Source of the DNA: Stappia sp. ES.058
Lineage (GTDB): Bacteria > Pseudomonadota > Alphaproteobacteria > Rhizobiales > Stappiaceae
Length of the DNA stretch: 64,000 bases
Direction of reading: 5' to 3'
Assembly: GCF_900105595.1 (NCBI RefSeq)
Contig: NZ_LT629784.1
Span: forward strand, 1 to 64,000
The translations under genes and the position numbers were made by a program. The stretch's first letter is position 1, and each line of letters begins with the position of its first letter. The notes beneath the pieces were generated by a model, which was not told the DNA's origin, ran no database searches, and was given only the letters and a program-made list of their open reading frames with translations. Shown here one piece after another: positions 8,721 through 15,156 of this stretch.

Positions 8721-9577
8721 GCGATTTGAAAACCATGCTGGCCGATTCGAGCCGCGGCATAGTAGCGCCGGGGGTCTACGACGCCTTGACCGCGCTTCTG
8801 GCCGAGCAGGCCGGGTTCGACTGTCTTTACCTCTCCGGCGCCTCGATCGCCTATTCAAGGCTGGGTCGGCCCGACATCGGTCTTGTGTCGGTGTCCGAAG
8901 TAATTGCGACCACCGAGCTCATCACCGATCGGGTCGACCTGCCCGTGATCGTCGATGGCGACACCGGCTTTGGCAATGCGCTGAACGTGCAGCGCACCGT
9001 ACGCGGCTTCGAACGCGCGGGCGCACAGGCGATCCAGCTTGAAGACCAGAGCTTTCCAAAGCGCTGCGGCCATCTTGCCGGGAAGAAGCTGGTCGGCAAG
9101 GAGGAGATGGTCGGCAAGATTCGCGCAGCCCTCGATGCCCGCGACAGTGATCGTCTTCAGATCATCGCGCGTACCGACGCCATTGCCGTCGAAGGGTTCG
9201 ATGCCGCCCTCGCGCGGGCCGAGGCTTATGCCGAGGCTGGTGCCGATGTCCTCTTCATCGAAGCGCCGCGCTCGCCGGAACAGCTGGGCGCGATCGCCGA
9301 GAGGTTTTCCGGACATGTCCCCCTGCTCGCCAACATGGTCGAGGGAGGGATGACCCCGATGAATTCGGCGCAGGATTTGCACGACCGCGGCTTTCGCATC
9401 GTCATATTCCCCGGCGGTGCCGCCCGTGCAATGCTGCGTCAGGGCCAAGCCTATTACGCGAGTTTGAAAGACAACGGCAGCAACGCCCCGTTTCGTGAGC
9501 GGATGGCTGATTTCGACGAACTGAATGACGTCATTGGCTTGCCCGAGATGCTGGAGTCCGCGAAAAAATACGAATGA
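8717..9577 (+). CDS. isocitrate lyase/PEP mutase-family lyase (2-methylisocitrate or dimethylmalate lyase-like)
   Basis: 286 residues from the ATG at 8717, which overlaps the gntR stop (ATGA); a longer start at 8681 is less likely. The fold signature is clear: APGVYDALTA at the start, DGDTGFGN for metal binding, EDQ, and KRCGH containing the catalytic Cys that marks the lyases (PrpB-like) within this superfamily. A late SAQDLHDRGFRIVIFPGGA stretch is also typical. The reaction is probably retro-aldol cleavage of a 2- or 2,3-substituted malate/isocitrate to pyruvate or glyoxylate plus a second acid. With a LeuCD-like hydratase and an organic-acid importer alongside, it resembles the dimethylmaleate hydratase plus dimethylmalate lyase pairing known from nicotinate degradation. 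The exact substrate is inference. Confidence 0.85.
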   Translation: MSDLKTMLADSSRGIVAPGVYDALTALLAEQAGFDCLYLSGASIAYSRLGRPDIGLVSVSEVIATTELITDRVDLPVIVDGDTGFGNALNVQRTVRGFERAGAQAIQLEDQSFPKRCGHLAGKKLVGKEEMVGKIRAALDARDSDRLQIIARTDAIAVEGFDAALARAEAYAEAGADVLFIEAPRSPEQLGAIAERFSGHVPLLANMVEGGMTPMNSAQDLHDRGFRIVIFPGGAARAMLRQGQAYYASLKDNGSNAPFRERMADFDELNDVIGLPEMLESAKKYE

Positions 9578-9875
9578 TGCAGCGCCTTGTTTCACAAATC
9601 GGCTGAGGGGCTCACCGCGTGACACGGTGCTGTCAGACCAATTCGAACCAGTCTCTGCAAGGACAGTGAGGCTGCCCCTTGTGCCGCGCTGTGAACAGCC
9701 CCTGGGGTCTTTGACGCCTTGAGCTACTCCCCGGATCGTTGGACAGATTTCGGCGTAACTCAAGCCACTCGTTGTATCTGCCGATCAGATTGGTGTTGTT
9801 GAACGCTATTGCCAATAGACCACCGCAGGCGACCTGTCGCCAGGGGCTGAATGCGGGGGCTTCCGATTGCATAAA

Positions 9876-10209
9876 TCACTCCATTTCCGGACACCGGCCT
9901 GGCCCGTTAGCCGGCTTCCCATGGATCGAGATGCGCACGCCGAGACCTGGTTCGACCGGTCCACCCTCAGTCCCTTGAGCAGATATGGCCAGATCTTGTG
10001 TCCCTTGGCCGGTCTTGAGGTGTTGGGCTTCTGGTCGATCGGCATCAGACCCATGAGCCGCATCAGCCGCATGATCCGCTTCCATGGACGGATCATGGTG
10101 GGATGAACTTCCGAAGAACTCGCCCTTCCGAGACCGGTTCCTCGCCCCCTCAGGGCTTTCAGGGCGACCTTCGCCTTGCTCCCCGCGCGCGCTGCTTGCG
10201 TTTCGACAT
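9876..10209 (-). mobile_element. IS3-family insertion sequence remnant with internal deletions
   Basis: Read on the minus strand from 10209, the start of an OrfA is recognisable (MSKRKQRARG, SKAKVALKALRG, then VHPTMIRPWKR), with frame slips. It jumps directly into the OrfB middle part (RLMRLMGLMPIDQKPNTSRPAKGHK, WPYLL.GLRVDR.NQV). At about NQV the sequence jumps again to something like the late OrfB GISISMDGK region (here GVRISIHGK) and ends. The DDE catalytic core is therefore deleted. Two internal deletions plus frameshifts mean it cannot transpose by itself. Flanks 9578-9875 and 10210-10396 show no intact gene; I could not identify terminal inverted repeats. Confidence 0.7.
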
Positions 10210-10396
10210 CTCAGACCTGCATGTTCTTGAAGACCGGCACACCACAAGCCGGAGCTTACGTCAGACCGATTTTCGGGAGGTCCTCCGCTCTCTCCCCCGA
10301 GGGCTCTGTGACACAGCCTACATCACGGCTTTCAGGAACATTATTTGATAATTTAAAAGAGGTACCGCTTCTTCGATTTCCTTCGAGGAGGCAAAA

Positions 10397-11374
10397 TTGG
10401 AACTATCGGATCTGGAAGGGGCAGCACGGCGCTTTGTGCGTGAGTGTCGCGATATCAAATCGTTGTCGGCGAATACGATTAGCGCATATGAGCAAGATCT
10501 TGCTGAGTTCGAGGTGTTTTTCGGGGCGGAGGAGGTCGGAAGCGAGATCGATGTGACTCTCGTTGGCGATTATATCCAGTGGCTGCGCGAGAGGCGGGAA
10601 CTCAAGCCGGCAACGATCCGGCGGCGCATCGCGTGCCTCAAATCCTTCTGTCGTTGGTTGAAGGAACAGGGGCTGGCTTTACAGTCGCCTTTTGACGAGA
10701 AGACTATTGTCGTCCGTATCCCCAAAAGATTGCCCCGAGCCCTGACCCGAAGCCAGGCCAGTCAGGTCGCAAAAGCGGTTTCCGAAGAGCCAAGAGTTGC
10801 GGGTGTCCCGCGACGGGGAGACGCGATGCTATCGCAACATGACCCCTTGTCGGATCCATGCGATCCAAGGGTGACGACCCATCTCGCCGTAAGCCTCATG
10901 CTCGCCTCGGGAATGCGGGTGGGTGAACTGACGGCAATCCGACTGGGCGATATCGATCCGACCTGTTCTGTGATCAACATTACCGGAAAGGGGTCGAGGG
11001 AACGAACTGTCTTCCTGACCAACGCCCGATTGGTGCATGTGCTCCGCCGTTATATCGCCGCGCTTGTGGAGCATTGCGCGGCGGATAACGTCCTCCTGCG
11101 CAATGCACGAGGCAGGGCTTTGACCCCGCAGGCGCTACGCCTTCGCCTGCGCAAGCTTGGAGACCGTCTGGCCTTTTCGCAACGCCTCACTCCGCACCGG
11201 TTCCGACATACGGCCGCGACGATCCTTCTGGAGGAAGGCGTAGACATCCGCTACGTCCAGCGCCTTCTTGGGCATTCCAGTATTTCGACAACCGAGATCT
11301 ACACACATGTGACGGATGTAAGCCTTCGTCAAGCGCTGGAACGAGCAGATGTGGTCGGGCGAGTGGGGATTTGA
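10397..11374 (+). CDS. tyrosine site-specific recombinase (XerC/D-like)
   Basis: 325 residues starting at a TTG codon preceded by GAGGAGG. The N-terminal SAM-like core-binding domain covers about residues 8-95 (SANTISAYEQDL...). All catalytic residues are present: Arg174 in SGMRVGEL, Lys198 in GKGSRER, His267/Arg270 in HRFRH, His293 in LLGHSS and nucleophile Tyr302 in IYTHV. The length suits an Xer-like or invertase-type enzyme rather than a phage integrase with an arm-binding domain. An unusual insert (about 135-160, with PRRGDAMLSQHDPLSDP) precedes the first catalytic Arg. The gene stops 16 bp before a 21-bp repeat that recurs inverted at 15027-15047, so it is the obvious candidate to invert the segment between them. 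It may instead serve an integrated island. Confidence 0.93.
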   Translation: MELSDLEGAARRFVRECRDIKSLSANTISAYEQDLAEFEVFFGAEEVGSEIDVTLVGDYIQWLRERRELKPATIRRRIACLKSFCRWLKEQGLALQSPFDEKTIVVRIPKRLPRALTRSQASQVAKAVSEEPRVAGVPRRGDAMLSQHDPLSDPCDPRVTTHLAVSLMLASGMRVGELTAIRLGDIDPTCSVINITGKGSRERTVFLTNARLVHVLRRYIAALVEHCAADNVLLRNARGRALTPQALRLRLRKLGDRLAFSQRLTPHRFRHTAATILLEEGVDIRYVQRLLGHSSISTTEIYTHVTDVSLRQALERADVVGRVGI

Positions 11375-11390
11375 GGAGGGAGATGTATCG

Positions 11391-11411
11391 ATAACTGAGA
11401 ATTATCAATGC
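11391..11411 (+). repeat. left 21-bp inverted repeat (IRL), putative recombination site
   Basis: The 20 bases ataactgagaattatcaATG plus a following c are repeated perfectly, in inverse orientation, at 15027-15047. The last ATG is the start codon of the STAND gene. With the preceding g, the site shows GATAA-ctgagaa-TTATC, two inverted arms around a 7-bp asymmetric spacer. This is the layout of a tyrosine-recombinase crossover site. Confidence 0.8.
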
Positions 11412-13921
11412 GTGAGCGGCAGCCCGATGCGCGTTTATGGACCGCCATAGGTATTCAAGATAAAGTGTCCGACATGCTGGGCAGAATACTATCCGGCGAC
11501 GTGAGTGCGGCAGTGATCACTGGGCCGCCCGGGTGCGGCAAGACCTGGTTGGCGCGCAGTATCGGCGCAAGCTTTGTCGAGGCGGGTGGCGTCGCATTTC
11601 GTGGGGTAGGAGATGATGGTGAGGCGAACCGCCGATTGTACCCCCTGCAACGTGCTCAGGCTGAAACGTCTGGCTACTTCAAGCCGGCGGTCACAGTGGG
11701 AAAAGCGTTAGCAAATGTTGCTGCCAAGGTGGCTTCGGGAGGGATGTTTGATGCAGAAGGTGCTCTCCAAGCCTTAGATGCCGAAGCTGCAAGGCGCAAG
11801 CGTGGCTCCATGTTCCTGGCGGAAGACGAGCAATCTGTGCTCTCAGATCTCGCGGTCCACGCAGGTGGAAGACCGGCGCTATTAATCGTCGAAAACCTGC
11901 ACTGGTGGGATCGGGACTCTCTTTCCCTTCTACGCACGATGCTGAAGCGGGAAGTTGTGACTGCTTTCCCGTTTCTCGGTCAGCTGCGGGTAGTAGCAAC
12001 GACGACAAATTCTGATTACCAGCAGCCGATTTGGAGGGAGGCTTACTCCAAGCACGTAGTGCCGCTGCTTCCGGTAGAGATCGAAATGGGGTACGTTGAG
12101 CGCTCCCAATTACGGACCCTACGACAGGCACTTGCCATCCCGGACGCAGTCAAGGATGAGGATTTTGAGTTTGTACATGGAATAAGCGGCGGCCATCTCG
12201 CAGTGATTGGTGAGGCCTGCCGTTACCTAAGCGATAGTGGAACCACCGTGAATGAGCTGGCGCCGGAAGACCGCGCGCGATTTGTCGAAGACCTCTTCTT
12301 GCAGCGCTTACGAAGCATTGGAACTTTAGGAGATGTCGCAAAGGAACTGCTTCACGCAGCTTCGGTCATCGGAAATACGGCCTCACGGGTGGAGCTGCTT
12401 TGTGTCTATCGACACAATGGAAGTGATCCAGAGCTAGCGATCCAGTTATGTCGAGATTTTGGATTCTTGGAGGATCGCGGTGATGTAGTGGAGTTTCGCC
12501 ACCAATACATAAAGGAGTTTTTTGCCAAGGATCTCGGGCCGGAAGAAAAGACACTACGTCGAGCCTTCTCAGAATGCTTACGCCAGCTCACCCCTCACGA
12601 TTATCAAAGGCGAGCGCGAAACATCTTGAAGTCCGGTGACCGCAAGAGTGCCGCTGATCTTTTTGTCGCAGCCGCCGCAGAAAACCTACGCTTCGGACGA
12701 CCACCGCATCACCTCATGCACTCCGAAGAGAAAGAGCTCGTTCTCGAAGAGGGACTGGGGCCGCTAGCAGATTGCCTCCAGGAGGCATATTCACTGCTAT
12801 CCAGAGGAAGATTTGACGAAGCTTGCACGCTCATGGATCAACAAAGTCCAATATACTCTCCGCTTGTACTGGCAGAAATTGAGTATGTTCGATCCCAAGG
12901 CGACCTCAACTCGCGAGATGCCGTTAGAAGGGCAAGGATGCTCGAAAGGCTAAAGGAATGGGGGCACCACATCGACGCGGAATTCGAGCAGGGATTACGT
13001 CTCGCCATGTTGTATCGCTCCGGTCTGGTGTTGGAGTTTGACAAGACCAGAGCACGCTCCATCGAAGGAGATCTGACCCGGAGGCTCAGCGAAAGGATCC
13101 GATACGACGAAATGGCCGAGTCAAAAATCCATATGCTAGGTCGTAGCGCGGAGAGCTTGTTCCTTCCAGACATAGCGCTTCATCGCGCCCAGAGGGCTGT
13201 ACAATTTCATAGGCCGGAGGTTGGGGGCACTCCAAAGGAGCCGGCTGAATACTTTCGCTGTCTGACTAATCTGACAGCACTTAATATCGGCAACGGAAAC
13301 TATAGCGCTGCGGAGTCGCTAGCGCTAGAAACGGTGGCGCTGGCTGATAGGTTTGAGGATGTTGCTTTTCCCAGAAGCGACATGGTGCGCTCCATGCTCG
13401 TCATGGCCCAATATCGTGGGGGTGCCGTATCGGCAGCGGCGGCGGCGGACGAGCTGATCGCTGTCATCCAAAACTATGGCTTGAGCGGCGATCCCTACTA
13501 TACCAAGAACCATCTGGCTGTTTATTACTGTCTTTCCAAAAAGCTAGAAGAAGGAATTGCGCTATTCTGCGAACTGAAAGCTCAGCTCGAAAAGATAGGC
13601 GATCCTGAGCCGAATCCCCTTTATTTCGTGAGTTCAAACCTGTGCTGTGCCAGGTTTCTAAACGGTGAAAGCCCTAAGACTAGCAAAGCTGAATGGGCCG
13701 CTTTGGGCGAAGTCGTTAATCGCATTCCATACGAAACTAGGCATTTGCTGAAAAGACGTCATGAGTTAATGGCGCCCCTTTTTGACAAACCGTGCGCGTT
13801 ATCCCCAGCAAGTTGGGATACTTATCCTCTCAACGAAGAGGACAATCCTTTGCATCCGTGTTGGATCGAAATTGGTCGCGGTTTCAGGATGCCAGATGTG
13901 CAATTTTGGTCTATGTATTAG
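11408..13921 (+). CDS. STAND/AAA-type NTPase with helical repeat C-terminus
   Basis: 837 residues. A P-loop GPPGCGKT (39-46) and Walker B ALLIVENLHWWD (about 157-168) identify an AAA-16/STAND ATPase module. The VENLHW form resembles that of AfsR/LuxR-type STAND regulators (ExDLHW). A winged-helix-like stretch follows to about residue 390 (EFRHQYIKEFF). The rest, about 400 residues, is alpha-helical and TPR-like (for example LMDQQSPIYSPLVLAEIEYV and FRCLTNLTALNIGNGNYSAAESLALETV), as expected for a sensor domain. I see no DNA-binding, nuclease or TIR domain, so its output is unclear. The start ATG is inside the left inverted repeat and the stop overlaps that of the convergent ATP-grasp gene. 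Codon use is less GC-biased than in core genes, fitting acquisition. Confidence 0.85.
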   Translation: MRERQPDARLWTAIGIQDKVSDMLGRILSGDVSAAVITGPPGCGKTWLARSIGASFVEAGGVAFRGVGDDGEANRRLYPLQRAQAETSGYFKPAVTVGKALANVAAKVASGGMFDAEGALQALDAEAARRKRGSMFLAEDEQSVLSDLAVHAGGRPALLIVENLHWWDRDSLSLLRTMLKREVVTAFPFLGQLRVVATTTNSDYQQPIWREAYSKHVVPLLPVEIEMGYVERSQLRTLRQALAIPDAVKDEDFEFVHGISGGHLAVIGEACRYLSDSGTTVNELAPEDRARFVEDLFLQRLRSIGTLGDVAKELLHAASVIGNTASRVELLCVYRHNGSDPELAIQLCRDFGFLEDRGDVVEFRHQYIKEFFAKDLGPEEKTLRRAFSECLRQLTPHDYQRRARNILKSGDRKSAADLFVAAAAENLRFGRPPHHLMHSEEKELVLEEGLGPLADCLQEAYSLLSRGRFDEACTLMDQQSPIYSPLVLAEIEYVRSQGDLNSRDAVRRARMLERLKEWGHHIDAEFEQGLRLAMLYRSGLVLEFDKTRARSIEGDLTRRLSERIRYDEMAESKIHMLGRSAESLFLPDIALHRAQRAVQFHRPEVGGTPKEPAEYFRCLTNLTALNIGNGNYSAAESLALETVALADRFEDVAFPRSDMVRSMLVMAQYRGGAVSAAAAADELIAVIQNYGLSGDPYYTKNHLAVYYCLSKKLEEGIALFCELKAQLEKIGDPEPNPLYFVSSNLCCARFLNGESPKTSKAEWAALGEVVNRIPYETRHLLKRRHELMAPLFDKPCALSPASWDTYPLNEEDNPLHPCWIEIGRGFRMPDVQFWSMY

Positions 13922-15030
13922 CGGCGTAGCTCTTGACTGAGGCTTGCCCCGATAAGCAGAAGAGGGGTGTTTTCAAATGCGATTCCACGCTTCTTGAGAA
14001 TGTGTGCAAGTGAACTCGCCTCAGACGTTCCAGGGTTGTCAGCGATATCAATCACGTAGGCTTTGCCAGCCGATGTCACCCTAAAGTCGACGCGACCAAC
14101 ATTTGACATCGCCATCAGCGCAAAGGTGCTTAGGGCGTTATCCGCGATCGCTGACCGTGTCTTTTCTGGTAGATCGTCGCAGTCACTGTAAACAATCCCA
14201 CCCGGACGATAATGATCATCGAATACCAGATAGCTTCCGTTTGACTTTGGACCGTTAGAAGAACTTGCTTCGGCTAGTCCAACCATCATCGGTGTGCCGT
14301 TGTCCACGACAAGCGCGTAGATTTCGCGTCCTTCAATGAATTCCTGAACGCAAACAGGCTGACCGATATCGTCGGCCAAATCTGCGATGCGACGCTCCAT
14401 CGCTTCGTCGAAAGGGCCGACCGTGCTCTCTGAGACCCCTATACTCCACGCCTCGTACGTGGACTTGCAAATCACCTTTTTCCCCGGTTTTGGTTTTCCG
14501 GTAATCCAGCCATGTTTGCTGTCATATGACCAGGTATCAGGCACCCCGATTTTTGCTTGGCGCATGAGCATCGATTGGTGATGCTTGTGTCTGGTGATCG
14601 CCGCAGAGTAGGCGTCGGCATGCCCATAGTGATAACCGAACAGCCTAGCCAGGAGAGCGCCCATTGAACGCCGTGCTGGACCAAATCCGTCGCGATGTCC
14701 TCCGCCTTCTGTTTTATCTAACACTACTGTGGTGCTTGCCCTCGCCGGAAAAGCCTTTCCCTCCAAGGCAAGCTGCATGAACCTCTCAAAACCAAAAACC
14801 GTCTGACATGCGATCCCGCAGCGCTGAAACGTCCCAGCAAGGAAGTTCAACTCGGTGTCGCTGATCATTCGTTCCTGAAATCTCACCGATTTGAGCGAAC
14901 TCATGCGGTCCGCTGCTGCAGTATCGTCAGCTATTATAAGGATCGCCGTACTGTGAGCCTGCTCAATCGTGAGGTCGATAAGCGCCTGCAACTCGGCAAC
15001 TGTAGCCCATCTTGGTACCGTCGATGGCAT
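13918..15030 (-). CDS. ATP-grasp family ligase (D-Ala-D-Ala ligase-like)
   Basis: 370 residues. The ATP-grasp fold is seen from about residue 145: KHHQSMLMRQAKIGVPDTW opens the B-subdomain, KKVICKSTYEAWSIGVSE provides the nucleotide-binding Lys and loop, and VQEFIEGREIYALVV the hinge. RVDFRV and YVIDIADNPGTSEASSL carry the metal-binding D/E and N. In canonical D-Ala ligases the last motif is EINxxPG; here it is DIADNPG. The N-terminal ~140 residues are divergent. It probably joins an amino- or hydroxy-acid to a carboxylate at ATP cost; the substrate is unknown. The ATG at 15030 lies inside the right inverted repeat, and the stop overlaps that of the convergent STAND gene by 3-4 bp. Confidence 0.82.
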   Translation of the reverse strand: MPSTVPRWATVAELQALIDLTIEQAHSTAILIIADDTAAADRMSSLKSVRFQERMISDTELNFLAGTFQRCGIACQTVFGFERFMQLALEGKAFPARASTTVVLDKTEGGGHRDGFGPARRSMGALLARLFGYHYGHADAYSAAITRHKHHQSMLMRQAKIGVPDTWSYDSKHGWITGKPKPGKKVICKSTYEAWSIGVSESTVGPFDEAMERRIADLADDIGQPVCVQEFIEGREIYALVVDNGTPMMVGLAEASSSNGPKSNGSYLVFDDHYRPGGIVYSDCDDLPEKTRSAIADNALSTFALMAMSNVGRVDFRVTSAGKAYVIDIADNPGTSEASSLAHILKKRGIAFENTPLLLIGASLSQELRR

Positions 15031-15047
15031 TGATAATTCTCAGTTAT
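15027..15047 (-). repeat. right 21-bp inverted repeat (IRR), putative recombination site
   Basis: This is the reverse complement of 11391-11411 with no mismatch across 21 bp; identity ends abruptly on both sides. It contains the ATG of the ATP-grasp gene (15030-15028). The minus-strand arms read CATAA-ctgagaa-TTATC. The 109 bp between it and the helicase stop (15157) show no convincing terminator. A weak promoter pointing toward the repeat (TTGCCA, 16 bp, TAGGGT on the minus strand) is possible. Confidence 0.8.
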
Positions 15048-15156
15048 GTGAAATTGACAATCACACTACCCTAGCGGAAGAAGCGTATCTGGCAACCGCA
15101 AACTGCTACCGCTTGTGTTCCACCGCTCGACGTCTTTGCCCGCGAAAGGAGCGCTC

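Larger units (their letters stand above)
11391..15047. mobile_element. putative invertible DNA segment carrying two convergent genes
   Basis: The 3657-bp segment is bounded by perfect 21-bp inverted repeats and contains exactly two convergent genes whose stop codons overlap. Each start codon lies within a repeat. Because the 7-bp spacer (ctgagaa) is identical in the two sites and oppositely oriented, recombination would invert the segment, not excise it. After inversion each gene would have the same leader up to its ATG but a different upstream promoter region: the recombinase side on the left, the Shango operon side on the right. A complete tyrosine recombinase gene ends just outside the left repeat. 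Inversion is inferred from architecture only. Confidence 0.6.

Noticed and set aside
9630..9650. Short match (ttcgaacc) to the tRNA-Ser T-loop as an att copy
   Set aside because: Only eight bases agree, no more than expected by chance, and the flanks do not align.
9633..9872. 79-codon minus-strand ORF (ending near the IS3 remnant)
   Set aside because: Lies in decayed IS flank; no ribosome site and no motif.
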